Of a stretch of DNA of 64,000 nucleotides, positions 1 to 11,925 are shown piece after piece; position 1 is the stretch's first letter, and every line of letters begins with the position of its first letter. The translations under genes and the position numbers were made by a program. The notes beneath the pieces are model-generated. The model worked only from the letters and a program-made list of their open reading frames with translations, made no database searches and was not told the DNA's origin. Source of the stretch: Lutjanus erythropterus (lineage: Eukaryota > Chordata > Actinopteri > Lutjaniformes > Lutjanidae); the NCBI GenBank assembly GCA_020091685.1, contig CM034606.1:22336695-22400694 (forward strand), given 5' to 3'.

Positions 1-2917
1 ACTGGAAAGAATATGTGAAGGGTTATTAAGCATAAACTGCCAGAATAAGCATGGCTAGGATTTTAACTTTAGAATTCCTCGAGTTTAAAATGATGCACCT
101 TTTTAATCCCACACTTCTTTCTCTACATCTCTGTCCTGGCCTTTAATGTAAGCCATGCAGCACCTCTCCTTCTCTACCGCTTTTATTCATTCATCATAGC
201 AGTAGATAAACAGGAACATACAGTGTATATAATCAAGTGTACCTGAGCAATAGGTCATTCCTACACCCTAAAACTGACATCTGACAACTGGAGTCTTGCC
301 ATTTCACAGGTCAAAGTTCAAGCAGACTGAACTCTGTGTGAGGCAAACAAGGCAGAACCCATTCCCAACAGAAGCGATTGCATCTCTTCTTTTAAATGAA
401 TGGGAAGCTTCTTCTCTTGCTGTGACAGTCACAGTGGTAGCTACCCTTCTTGTGGCCTACAAAATAAGAACAGTTGCTGCTTTGGCAGATTCACAACCCG
501 AGCACACTTTCTGCACAAAATCCTGTCAAAATCTGGTTTAAACATCACAAAATCTCCAATTGAGATGACAATCTCATCGGAGGGAATGAACTATTTTCAC
601 ATGAGAGAAGGATTTTCCTCTCTAGTGCTGGCTCTCTCTATTGTTTTCCACTCTTCACTGCATTTTTTCCAAAGGGTGGTCTCTGTAAGGTTTCTCTCAA
701 AGTTCCCAGCTTCTTCAACTTCACTTTCACTTCAGACTACGCAACGATAATGATATTACAGGACATGCTGTACTGTATGATACATGAACGTCAAAATTAT
801 CTCTACACCGTACCTAATTATCAATTCTGAAGATTACAATGTGTCATTATATTCAACAAATTTTGCAGCCCTACAATCATCTTTTTAGCCACAGAATGAA
901 GTACTGCAAGATGCAAAAACACAACTGCTTGTGTTCGGAGTGTTTTTAGGTCAGAAGGTTAGGGTGAGGATTGTGTCGTAGTCTAAGGATAAAGACCAGG
1001 GAAAGTCCAGCGACTCCACCATGGATCTGATGGAAGCTGGAACAACAGAGCAGTGTTTGAATGCTCAAGAGGGAGCAATAGAGGGGGAAAACGAGAGTGA
1101 GAGAAAGAAGAGAAAGCCTGCAGCACATTCCCCACAAGACACTCACTTCCTGTCTGTGAGTCTTACTCAGCACCCGAGAGGAAGAGGAGGATGAGGCCCT
1201 CACACACACTTCCCTCATTATGTGGGTATAGAAGCCAGAGAATTCATTTTTATAAAAAATTAAAGAAACAATACTGAACAATATAATCACATTTTCACTA
1301 GAGGTCCATTTTCCCTGTGGGAAGTTTTCACTGCCTTCCAAAATAATATTTTAATTTTGTATCCTACAAATTAAGTTGTGTGTGACAAACATTTCAATAC
1401 ATATATTCAGAACGAGCATCAGCATCCACAGAGGATATTAGGAGAGTTAGCTGTATCTATTGTATAATATACTGACATTATTGCTACATATTGAAAATAT
1501 TTAGTTTTTAAAATTTAATATCCTAATTGCACTTGTGCCCTGTTGAAGACTCTGATGATAAATATAAAAATCTTTCATTTATTAATTTATACTCAGAGTG
1601 CCTCAGATCTTTCCAGATTTTGTCATCCTTCACTTTGCATTTTCACCATCAGTAAGCTGGGCAGTCGAGTCATTGTTTTATTTTCATCTGATTACTGGCC
1701 CTAACCTTGAAGAGTACCGATTCCTCTTTATTTTGTTTACGTTTTTAACACTTCTTATTTGACCCAGCACTCCCTACTTTTTCTTCATACCTGTGAAAAC
1801 CTCTTTCTCATTGCCATATGCAACAGTTTTTCCATTGAGAGACAAAGCTACCCAATAATAGTCTGCGGTTTAGGAGCAGGAAAACAAATTAGTTCAATGA
1901 AGAAAATGATTCACTTAGCCTAATTGTAGGTTGTTGTTGCAGTTACTCAGCAAACATGTTGTTACGATCTGTGCACACACTGGCCCACCAGGAGGCTACA
2001 CTCGGTCACAAACACCCCCAAATTCTCATAGTCTGAGCAGGGAACACTACAGCCAGAGCTTTTCAAATTGACCCATACACAGCAGAGTGAGTAACGCTGG
2101 TGATGCATGCTTAAAAAAAAAACAAAAAAAACATGGAAAACCTTGTTGCACATGCAGACAATTTGGATAACTGGGGTGGAGAAAATGTTACCTCTTTCCC
2201 ACACTTACCCATGGTCTCTTAACTCTATAATGGATGCAAAGAAAAGGCACAAATGTTCTCTTACACTGTTCCCTGTGCACATTAAACTATCTTTCATGCT
2301 TTCAAGCCTGTGTCAAGGTCTCCAGGCCATTAACTTGGGAGTTCTATTCCAGGGTGCCAACAGTACAACAGTTAAACCCAGATGGCTGTCAGGGTGAGAT
2401 TTTGTTGTCACTTCACCCTCTATTTACTGATCTAAGCCCAGGAACCCGTGTCTCTGCCAACGCCAGAGACAGTAAATTTGTAATTGCTGAGCAGTTAACA
2501 ATTTCCATTTTCTCCTGATGCAAATGGTGCCAGAACAGGGGAGTAAAATACGGCCGATCCAAATAAAGGGTACTTTAAGTGTGTACGCTGGGATTTTGCT
2601 TCAGTGCAGAGACATGCTGGTGAGTCACTAACACGTACTTTAATGGGCACTGAGTGCTTCTGGGTCATTTTTATTCCCCAGAATTTATGCAACCCCTGAC
2701 TGCATGACTCTTCACCAGTCTGAAGTCCCACTCTGACCTATTCTGTGTACCCTCTGAGTACAGCTGGGTTTATTATGAGGGAAAAAAAGTCTAATTTGTT
2801 TAAATGCTAATAATAATTGCTATTATGGTGCCAGACTTTAGATGCATTGAGGTAAATGCACTTACAGGCACATCAAATTTCTAAAAAAAAAGAAATAAAA
2901 TAAAAAACAGTTAAGAA

Positions 2918-3030
2918 TTAAAGGACCAGCATGTAGGATTTAGTAGCATCTAACAGTGAATGTACCAACTGCAAACACTGCATCTCTCCCTCCCATTCCT
3001 AGCATTTAGAAAGAATCTGGTGATATGATG
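2918..3030. repeat. MITE fragment (GGACCA..TGTAGGATTTA type)
   Basis: The block AAGGACCAGCATGTAGGATT followed by TAGTAGCATCTAAC matches the left end of the complete element at 46598-46963. The right end is missing. Confidence 0.5.
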
Positions 3031-3111
3031 TATATGCATCACGATACAGGGCTTATGATTTAATATACTATCAAGGTCATATAGCACCATTTATTTAAAG
3101 ATTATTTTTTG

Positions 3112-3257
3112 GGTTTTAACCTTTAAATGACAGGAAAACTTTAGACAGACAGGAAACAGTAGAGAGGGAGGGAGGTAGACACGCAGCAAAAGGCTGGATT
3201 CAAATTCAATGCTGCTACTAAGGATCATGGCTCTGTACCAAATGAACTACTGGGGCA
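3112..3257 (-). mobile_element. decayed tRNA-derived SINE, minus orientation
   Basis: Read on the minus strand, the segment has AGTAGTTCATTTGGTACAG (box A-like), then TTTGAATCCAGCC (box B-like), then TTTTGCTGCGTGTC and a pyrimidine-rich CCTCCCTCCCTCTCT tail ending in TTTCCTGTC blocks. The order and tail agree with the copy at 24852-24967 and with tRNA-SINEs known from teleosts. It lies in the bicc1 intron. Confidence 0.55.
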
Positions 3258-4969
3258 CTGATATACTGTTTTTTATTTAATTTTTTTTTATCTAGTTTTA
3301 TGAAACACACCATATGCATAAAATCACCAAGCAATCAGAACAGTAAAGATAAATAACACTGCAATTTCATGGTCAGGGACTTAAAAACAACACAAAATGA
3401 ACCACTGCCATGAATCTTTGCATGTATCACAGAATCGCAATACAATATTTTTAAGAATAAATGCAGCATAACAAAATATAATGTTGCGATTCTCAAATGC
3501 AGAAACCTAAGTAGAAACCTGCAACATAGCAGACTCCGTGGAAAAGGGCTGCAACCTCTGTATATATTAACAGCTCTTTCTAAGGTAACAAGCAACATGC
3601 AAACTGTAAGTTAACTTCATAACTATTTCAGACTACAGCTGCATCTAGTTTATTTTTAATAAATTAATCTATTCATTATATTTTTATTATTCAATTATGT
3701 AACATTTAATTTACCTAAAATACATAGTAAAAACTTGTCTCATTAATATTTCAATATTTTTATTCAATCATAGTCCTGTAAAACAGACACATAAAGCACA
3801 TTAGAATAATGATAGTAGTGGCATATTTTAAAGTTAGTCTAATTTCCACCTTATTTAAAAGACTCCATGTCAGATGCCTGATCAGAAAATACTGGACCTC
3901 AAATGAAAGGGAGCTGTGATGCATATTAATTTAATCACTAATCACTGTAAACCCTTCACTGAACTGAAAAATCAGTATTTTGACTTAAAACAAACTAGTT
4001 ATCACGTGAAGTTAATTCATCACTGGAGTTGCATGCAGGTAAGATGATAGTGTATTTTTGAATCAGTGTGGGCCAAAGGAAATACTTTTCGTCATTTTTC
4101 TGTCAACTGAAATGAAATACAGATAGTCTGTAGTGTTATTTTTAGCCATTTCTCACTCATACGTGGCTGATAAAGTGAACAGAAAGTACAAAACAGCCGA
4201 ATAGCACCGTTAAGATGAGTCATGGTGTAAAGTTAAGAGCAGCGGTACAGACACTACTAGTTTGTGGAGCTTGAGAAAGCCAGACTCTTGCACCTATGTC
4301 TAAAATACTCCCACATTTTAGATGACTGTGGCGAGGCTTGCTCTCTGCAGCTTGTTCTCTGGAAGAATCCTCTGACTGGGCACAGCAGGCCATATTGATG
4401 CATTGACACACGATATGCAAATCAGCGTACTTTATGTATTTATGAATTTTGTTATCTGTCATCTACTGTAAGTTCTTGCTTGTGATGTTTTAAAACTAAT
4501 TTCCTTTGGTGATGTGTCAACGTCCTGAAACCTTTCTGAAGATTGTTATTTTGCTGCCAGGGGGAGAAAACAGGAGCAGAGAGATTTCACAGCAACGTCA
4601 CAGCTCTGTCACTTGAAATCAATTAAACTATTAGCCAAGAGGTCCAAAGATAAAAGCAAGTCATCTGAAAACACAAGTGTCAGGCTCATTAACCCACATC
4701 ACACCATAATCCCTCATCTTTACAATTAGCTAGCTTTTTATGTAAACACTTGTCACTACTGAGATGGAAAAGCAGAGGAAACTGATCCATGCATTTAGGT
4801 ATTGATTGACCAATCACAGACCGGGTACAATGTACACCACATTTGATCAATACAGCCTGGTTGGATACAAATGAAATTGAACTGCAGATTATATTTAATC
4901 CATACAAAAACAAACTTTATTTAATCCTGAACATCTTCATGGTCTTTTCTGATAATCCGTTTAAATGAG

Positions 4970-5265
4970 AGCTTCAATGATTAGTCCATTTCATTAATCA
5001 AATGGTTGCACAAGAGAAACTTCATCAGTAATTATTTTGATTATAAACTGTTCTTGAGTCATTTCTTGAGCAAAACTGGCAAATATTTTGTGCTTCCTGC
5101 TCCTGTTTTTGAAGAAGGCTAACACACAGACGTCACCTTGGACAGCAGAAAGTTTTTATTTTTCACTATTTTCCTGAAGCAGTTTATCAGTTACCAATAA
5201 AATAATTGGAGGACTAAACTATTAATTAGTCTGTTAATAAAATAATGGTCAGTTGCATCCTAATT
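4970..5265. repeat. decayed AT-rich MITE in bicc1 intron
   Basis: The segment opens with GCTTCAATGATTAGTCCATT and ATTAATCAAATGGTTGCAC, and closes with ACTATTAATTAGTCTG. It belongs to the same hAT-like AT-rich superfamily as the copy at 19009 but is strongly diverged. Confidence 0.4.
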
Positions 5266-7066
5266 TAAATTGTTCCTTTCCTTAGTAATGTTTATTTGAT
5301 ATATAATTCTTTGTGGAATTAATCAGTTTACAAATTTAGCGGCTCAGAGTTTGTCCATCAGTTGAAAAAAAAAAAATCAAAAATCAATAAACAAAAATAA
5401 ACCTCAAATTAATGTGTAGTAGGGTTGCAGATGAGATGAGATGTTCCTGGAACTATAACCATCTCAGAAAATTGTTTTCACAGTATTATACAATTATTAA
5501 TATTATCAGTTACAATGACCCATGAAAGGAATGAAAATAGAAGGTTTTTTGGTTGGATGCTATCTTATAATTTCACAAATTACATCCTGAGAGATATGAA
5601 ACCATTTTTTAATGGAAGTATGTGTAAAAAGTCCTTTTTTAAATAAAAACTATGCACAGTAGAATTCGATACTATAGATGAGCAAATATACTGTGTACCT
5701 GCTGCAACTGCTGCAACCCTAACCCTAATGTTATCCATATATGCATGAAAGTGAATGAAAGTTTAGCCTTCCTGTACAAAAGCAAGTGTAGCTCACAGCA
5801 GTTTACTTAAAAATTAGCCACTGACATAATAATTCCTAAAACAGGTGGTTGTGAACACGGTTTCCAAAGCAGAGTATTTTTAAGAGTTTCCAGTGACCAG
5901 TTTATGAAATTTATGTCCGTCTCTGAAATATAATCTATAGTCATAACAGCTTCGATATTTATCAATTCTCGACATATTACCTGGATCTCACAAGAAAGTT
6001 CAGCTGATGAGCCGTTATAGTTTGGGAAGTGATCACAGAATGATTTGACCCTGTGGCTCTTTGCCGAGGGTCCAGCACACTTAATTTTCCAGGAAGGGAA
6101 GCCAGAGATACCGTCACAGACAATAAAATGCTGAATAAAAATATACTGGAGTTCCCATAAAATTATTCATTATAGTCCAAACTCTGGCCTTCAGAACATG
6201 ATGTACCGCGTCAAAGTCTACAGCTTATCCAATCAAAACACAGCCAGATGTTACAAAGCTCTGACCCAACTGGATGAGACTAAAAGAGCCATTTATTAAG
6301 ACTTAAATTAACACCTGTGGATACAGAGGAAAAGGGAGATGAGAGTCTAGAAACCTGCAGCTTTCTGTAGTCATTAATGCATCATGTACAAAACTCAGCC
6401 ATGTAATGGCTGTGTAACGTCTGCTAAGAGATAACCAAGCTACTATGATGCAACCAGACATTCTGGATTCTTCCTGAAGGCTGGAGGTCAAAGGTTAAAG
6501 TGGTTGCACAGTCGAGCAGCCGTTTCTATTCTACAACCCAGCTGCAATGTCAACATGAGCAATGTCAGCCATGATGTCATGATGCAGCAATCGGGAAACA
6601 AGATGTTGGCAGAGACTCGAGACTAAACTTACAAACTGTAGAGTCCCAGTAGACTGGACAGATTATACAGAACACGTACAGACGCACAAACACACACATT
6701 TAGGTACAGTGCGAGACGTGGTGCCTGGTATGTCCGGGACACTCGGATTTAGGGCCGGCCTCTGGTTAAGTTGTTTTCCTGGAAGAGTTGGGGATGACAT
6801 GGAGCTTTGAGGAATGTACCGAGCAGCGAGGCAGCAACCAGGATATTCTCGAGGGGAACTACGTGTGTGCGTGCATATGTCTGTATGTGTGTAGCACAGA
6901 GGATAAACTTCAAGTCCAGCTGCTCGCTGAGGAATACTCCAAATTTATAATAATAATAATCCTTTTTTAAACCAGGTAAAAGCCTCATCGAGATTAAAAA
7001 CCTCTTCTTCAAGAGTGACCTGGCCAAGTGGGCAGCATAAAACATTGTTACAGGCATCAGCCATAG

Positions 7067-8066
7067 AAAGGTCTGCCTTCTCTCCAATATAATGAAAATA
7101 CACAGCAATCAGCTTGTGGGGCTTAAAGCGCCAAAAAAATATACTTTAAAAACTCAACAACAGTGTCTCTTTCCAGAAATCATGATCCGTTTATTCAAGA
7201 TAATCTACAGATCTTGTTGTGAATAATTTCATGTGGGAATACCGAACTACACCCACCAAGTGTGTCAACGCCTAGAAGGAAGCATGAATCTACTCATGGA
7301 GAAGGGGGTCATGCTCATGGCAGCATGGGATGTAAACATTAATAGTGTCCTCCTTAGTCGACATGAAACTTAAGCACTACTGAGCTACATAGCAAGAGCA
7401 GTGATGCAGCTAGTAGGTGTAGGTGGAAAGAAAATATTTCTTAAATGAGACTGCTCATAACAAGGTCTGTGGATTTTCTTCAGTGAGCAGGTCATGATTT
7501 CAGTTTGAGTTTGAACATTTTTTGGTGCTTTTAGCACCACAAGCTGAAGGCCATCTAGTTCCATTATATTCAAGAGAAGACAGACATCTCTATGGCAGAT
7601 ATCACCAAAACTCGCCAACTCACACAAAAAAAATCTAAACAGATAAACAGCACAATAATTAGCATTGTCACGATACCAGAATCTTAAAGTTTGATATAAT
7701 ATTAGTATAAAAATCGATACTCTATACCCTTTTTTGATAACAAAGAAAAGTAAATAAAGCCCTAGGCACACAGAATTGGATCCCCCCCTTTTAAAATTGA
7801 CTTTACAGAGAAAGTCACTTAACACTATCTGGCTTTGCTCTGCTGCAAGCCATATTTTAGACAGGAAAATAAAGCCTGAAATGACCTGAGGCCTCGAAAG
7901 TGCACTTAGATCTCTTCTGTGCCTTAAATAGCTTTTGATACTTTCGATAGTATCAAATGTTATGAGTGCATCGTTTTAGACGTCCAGTATTGAAGTATCA
8001 ATAATTGTGACAACCTAGAGAGAAGAGGAAAAATATGCATTTTTGATTTTGGGGTAAACTGTACCT
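7067..8066. mobile_element. TTAA-type MITE interrupted by a nested element
   Basis: The sequence from TCTGCCTTCTCTCCAATATA through CAGCTTGTGG and CATGATCCGTTTATTC to TTTTGATTTTGGGGTAAACT matches, with extra internal sequence, the complete 559-bp element at 28276-28834. It ends ACCT followed by TTAA at 8067-8070. The 5' terminus is lost. A second element occupies 7665-8013, cutting the right end of the host element. The ORF at 7825-7385 on the minus strand lies wholly inside and is not a gene. Confidence 0.65.
7665..8013. mobile_element. nested short TIR element (TTGTCACGATAC ends)
   Basis: The left end TTGTCACGATACCAGAATCT is matched in inverse by the right end GTATCAATAATTGTGACAA. The interior contains ATCGATACTCTATACC and TTTCGATAGTATCAAA, the GATAC-rich pattern of a known type of fish non-autonomous element. 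Removing it restores continuity of the surrounding MITE. Confidence 0.65.
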
Positions 8067-9221
8067 TTAATGTCATGCTTTCTTTTAATTACAGTGTGAT
8101 TATGACTGATATTGTAATCCTGCTTGACTCCTGCTCAGTTCTGCCTTACAGTCCTAGAAATACTGATAAAGAATCCAGCCCACAAATCCAAAGGCTCTAA
8201 TACTCAAAATGCTTGTGTCTTGAAATTTGTGATAAACGACCTCAGCCTTGGAGTTTCCAGGGACCACTCAACAGAGACCGGCCTGCCATGTCTTTATGAG
8301 CCTGTCATCACTTGCTTAACTGTTCACTGTCACTTGCACATCATTAGAGGCGAAATCACACAGGGAATTAACACCGAAAACACACAGTGACGCCAGACAA
8401 GCAGGAAAAGTCGACACGATGCTGGCTTTTTGACAATGACAGTCATGAAAATGTCACTTTCTAATGAAAACTGTTGCAACTGTACTTGTATACAGCCTCT
8501 TTCTAAGAATACTTGTCAACTTTCAGTTCCCTTTTTGTTGAAGTGAGTCGAGGCTTTTGTGTTTCGGAGTGCAGACTATTTCACTGAGAAGAAAGAAAAC
8601 TGCATGTTCAGGTCAATTTCAGTTTAGTCTAAAAACAAATGCACACCATGGGAGTTTGTGTAGCGACAGCTTGTGGTTACTGCACGTTACTACCTCCTTA
8701 AACACAGCAAGACATCATTGATGGTTACCGTCTCATGTCTTTGACCTCTCAACCTTTTGTTCAAACTTTAGTTTTAGGGATACATAAAAGCCTATATGAC
8801 TGATAATTTATGACTTACAGTTGTCAACCTTTACATTTCATTTGCTGTTCTTTATAACGTGGTGGCACTAATTGAAAGCGCAAAGCTAATTGGTTCGACT
8901 TAATTGTCTTAATTGGTTGGTTCCGGATCACGAACAGGACACGCGCAGGGTTACTGACAATGCTGACAGCGCGTCCCTAAAAATTTAAAGCTAAATTTAA
9001 AGTTTGCCTCCACAAAGTAGTTATTATGCACTTAAAGGTGTTATTTTATGCCTCTAAAATAAACAGAGGGACGTCTGAGGGCTGCAACAGTGTGCAGCTT
9101 CTCGGAAACAACAATAGGCCACAATTACATGAGATGAAACGTGGGCAGGAGAGAAGTTGAAAAGGTGAAAATACTTCAATTTACTACTGCACTAACTTGA
9201 GTTATCTGTTTTTTTCTTTAC

Positions 9222-9414
9222 CTAATAACATGATTTCCAACTTCTTACGGTCCACCCGAAACCTCTCCTCAGTCCACTCCGGGTCTGGCAGCGGATGGGG
9301 CCCGCTTAGATCCTCCTCTGAGCCCGGCAGAGGAGAGTCGGTGCTGCGCTCGCTGTTGGAGCCATGGTCCGACTGCTGCTGTAGGTATCCGCTTGTGTCG
9401 CACTGGGCAGCCAT
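9222..9414 (-). CDS. bicc1: Bicaudal-C homologue 1, first coding exon
   Basis: BICC1 is a cytoplasmic RNA-binding protein with KH domains and a C-terminal SAM domain. It controls translation and stability of target mRNAs and is needed for kidney tubule and left-right development. Only the N-terminal 64 residues plus one base of the next codon are here. The translation starts MAAQCDTSGYLQQQSDHGSN, then has the serine-rich SERSTDSPLPGSEEDL block, and ends with EWTEERFRVDRKKLEIMLL. This matches the vertebrate BICC1 N terminus closely, including the ERFRVDRKKLE motif just before the first KH-like module. The ATG at 9414-9412 was chosen because the family begins MAAQ; an in-frame ATG five codons upstream is possible but unsupported. 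The exon ends in phase 1 at a GTAAAG donor. The rest of the gene lies to the left of the window. Whether it is the a or b teleost copy cannot be told. Confidence 0.93.
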
Positions 9415-9720
9415 TGCGCTGCGCAGCAACTTCTCCAGTGGCCACTGCGTTCAAGTAATACTGGCTGCGGCCAGCGGGGAGGCGGGGTTGGAAGGTCCGG
9501 CCACGCCCACATCCACTACGTCAACCTCCTCGCTGAGTTTTTATCCACCGTAAAGTTGGGCTGAAGTTCTGTTAACTTTTAATTCCGTCACTTTTCGGTG
9601 TTGCGGGAGCTCATTGCAGCGCCATCGAGGCGTTCCTGTGAAGTTTCTTCAAGGCTCGTCGTTTTCCTCGTTTTCCTCCAGCAGGGAGACTTCTAAAAAT
9701 AGGCAGGAGCACACTTACTC
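9415..9720 (-). promoter_or_regulatory. bicc1: bicc1 5' leader and proximal promoter region
   Basis: The sequence just upstream of the bicc1 start is visibly richer in G, C and CpG than the AT-rich surroundings, as expected for a vertebrate promoter. No clear TATA box sits at a convincing distance, so a dispersed-start CpG promoter is likely. The transcription start cannot be fixed. A MEF2-type motif at 9693-9702 is listed separately. The boundaries are approximate. Confidence 0.5.
9693..9702. promoter_or_regulatory. MEF2-consensus motif upstream of bicc1
   Basis: The ten bases CTAAAAATAG fit the MEF2 consensus YTA(A/T)4TAR exactly. The motif is about 280 bases upstream of the bicc1 ATG. Such sites also occur by chance in AT-rich DNA (the same ten bases recur near 44450), so function is only a possibility. 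Confidence 0.25.
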
Positions 9721-10767
9721 TGAGGCTGTCTGCCGAGTTAACGGGGCGCCGCACAGCACACTGCTGCAAACATACCAACCAACTCCTCAGAAAAGTTTCA
9801 CGTGTCATCCTGCAGAAAAAAAAAAAAGAAAAAAAAAAAGCAAGACTCCTCCCAGAAACACTTTTTTGAGCATCTACCTCCCCCTGGCTTCTTGTGAAAA
9901 TCTCCAAACCTGGGTATTTTTAAGAAATTCAAAGTTTTATCAGCAGGCTTTACTGTCTTGGACAATGTGTTATGTTCAGCACACATGGATGTAATTAGGA
10001 CCAACAGTAAAATCACTGACAACAATAAGAGTATAAGAGAACTGGACTGATAACCTTTGTTACAGTTTTAAGATAGGTAATCTTTACAGTGAAGAAAACT
10101 TCCAAACAGTTAAACCTTTCACAATAAAATGCGCAGAATTTGCTTTTGCGGTAACAACTGTTACCACAGGTATAATTGAGTTACGGTTACTGTTTTTAAC
10201 TGGTTATGAAATCATCTCAGTATGATAATCATGCCTCTATATGACCTACATAAGCAAACAAGACCATCAGCAAGAAGAGGCTGTTTCTTATTGGCTGCCG
10301 CTGGGTCAGATTCTCCTTGAAATTTTTGAAATGAGCCTGTGTTTACATTTTCCCTGGTTAAGTTACAGTGAGTAGTTTGTTAGGCAGTGAAAAAAGAAGG
10401 AAGAGATTTTTCCTTAGGTCGTTTTATATTTGACATTATATTTTGTGATTAATATAGTGGAAACAAACCACTGCATCGACTGGGGCCTCCGAAATCAACA
10501 CAATATGAAAGTTCCTTTTAGTAACTTTAAGTAAAAGTACTAATACCACACTATAAATATACTCCACTACAATGATCCACTATCCACTGTAATTTTCTGT
10601 TATTTTTCACATTGCATGACAGTATGGACCCAGACCTCACCATCAAAATAATGGACTAAAGGCCTGTCAAGTGGCATCCCTGTCACATAATAAAAAAAAA
10701 AACACAGTCTACTTAGCTTTGAGAGCTTCATTCATTTTTGTTTTCTGAAATTACTTTTCAAATATAT

Positions 10768-11000
10768 CAAAGCCTAGCTGCAGAGCCTCTTTCCAGATAT
10801 ATTCGAAGACTAGACAGTAACACAGTAACTAGGAGAACTGAGAATAGCAACTGTAAAATACCACATCGTAAATCTATATTTGGAGAATCAGCTTGCGCCA
10901 TTACGGACTGTCAACTCTGGAACACATTACCCGGTGAAATAAATTTGATTCCAGATATAAAAACAACTAAGATTAAGTGCCAGCTGAAAGCAGACCAGAA
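10768..11000 (+). pseudogene. LINE reverse-transcriptase C-terminal fragment
   Basis: An open segment in the frame starting at 10738 reads as the end of a non-LTR retrotransposon polyprotein. The diagnostic stretch is a variant of the pattern seen after the RT domain in fish L2/Rex-type LINEs: basic T-R-R, then IPHRKSIFGESACAITDC, then QLWNTLPGEIN, then a K-rich tail. No RT catalytic motif, endonuclease or N-terminal part is present, so this is a 5'-truncated dead copy. The clade is a guess from the motif layout. Confidence 0.6.
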
Positions 11001-11399
11001 CTGTAGGCTACCCATTTCTTTTGCTAATTCTGCAAAGAATTGCATGTATTGCTGTATGTGTTTTTGTGTATTGTGGAATATGTATTTTCCATATCTGTAT
11101 ATGATGCATGTAGCTATATATTTTAATCACTCTGCAGCCCTGACATGCTGGTCACTTGCATGCACACTGTCACAACACACACACACACACATACCCAGTT
11201 CAGATAGTGTACATGCATACATGAACATGGCTCCAAGCCAAGGATCTACAGTGAAGATTTAGCCTAAAAACATGGTGTAAATGACATATTTCAAGCCACC
11301 TTGGCATGCTAGGGCTTTAGGAGACTGGGATTGCATTAGTCAAACATACTGTCTCCTGGAGGCGTTTTATTTATTTACTTTTTTGTTGTTGTTTTTTGT

Positions 11400-11573
11400 G
11401 TTTGAAAGTTGGTCATCATTCACTTGAACTGTTTGGCAGATTCTGCAACACTGTTTTTCTGTGAAACCACAGCAGTGTTTTGTGGACTACAAAACTAAAC
11501 CCCATCTTCAATCAGAATGACGGTGAGTAGATAATCACTGGATTTTTATTTTTGGGTGAACTACCCCTTTAAC
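11400..11573. repeat. 3' tail of a TTAA-type MITE
   Basis: The segment ends with a TTTTTGGGTGAACTA block followed by CCCCTTTAA. This is the terminal signature of short DNA elements very common in teleosts, and it resembles the ends of the elements at 28276 and 7067 in this window. The matching 5' end was not found, so the copy is truncated. Confidence 0.45.
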
Positions 11574-11925
11574 CTGTTAACCTCTTTGAATGTGTCTGAG
11601 AGATTTTTTTTAGCGTTCCCCAACTATTCCAATCTTTTGCTGCCCATTGAACAGCTCATCTTTGTACTATATCCAATTGAATTCAAGTCAAAAATGATTT
11701 GCAAATGATTACATTCTGTTTTTGTTTATGTTTTACACAATGTCCCCGATTTTTTGGAGCTGGTTTTGTTCTTCATATACCTTTGGGTAGTTTAATGTGC
11801 AGCAATGCATCATATTCTACGAGATCATCATATGTTTGTAGTTTCACTGTGCTATGCGAACCAGTCAACTTTTCACGGTGTCAAAAACCAGGCCTGTCTG
11901 TTTCAGCTTTGTGACAATGCATTTT
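11574..11925. repeat. unclassified interspersed repeat
   Basis: A segment with an AAATGATTTGCAAATGATT block, then TTACACAATGTCCC and a T-rich stretch, looks like a transposon-derived tail widespread in fish genomes. I recognise the pattern but cannot assign the family. It directly abuts the MITE tail at 11400-11573. Confidence 0.3.

Larger units (their letters stand above)
1..9221 (-). other. bicc1: bicc1 first coding intron (partial)
   Basis: This is the sequence downstream, in the minus-strand sense, of the bicc1 first coding exon. The intron begins with a GT donor at 9221-9220 and runs off the window. I looked on the minus strand for the next conserved block of the family (the first KH-like region, with an FFQK-IMEET type motif) and did not see it. 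The interval contains a SINE remnant, AT-rich interspersed repeats and one composite DNA element, each listed separately. The remaining short ORFs have no recognisable similarity and are taken as chance. Intron status is inferred from the exon and its donor. Confidence 0.75.

Noticed and set aside
296-541. ORF with a hydrophobic LAVTVTVVATLLVAYKI segment resembling a membrane anchor such as that of CISD1
   Set aside because: Only the hydrophobic stretch is similar. The CDGSH iron-sulphur motif is absent in all frames nearby.
946-1341. 131-residue minus-strand ORF in the bicc1 intron
   Set aside because: Serine-rich low-complexity translation with no motif, no neighbouring splice sites of note and no similarity I recognise.
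5717-5728. CCCTAACCCTAA, telomere-like
   Set aside because: Only two repeat units, expected by chance in 64 kb.
7385-7825. 146-residue minus-strand ORF
   Set aside because: It lies entirely inside the TTAA-type MITE and its nested insertion; the codons cross the element junction.
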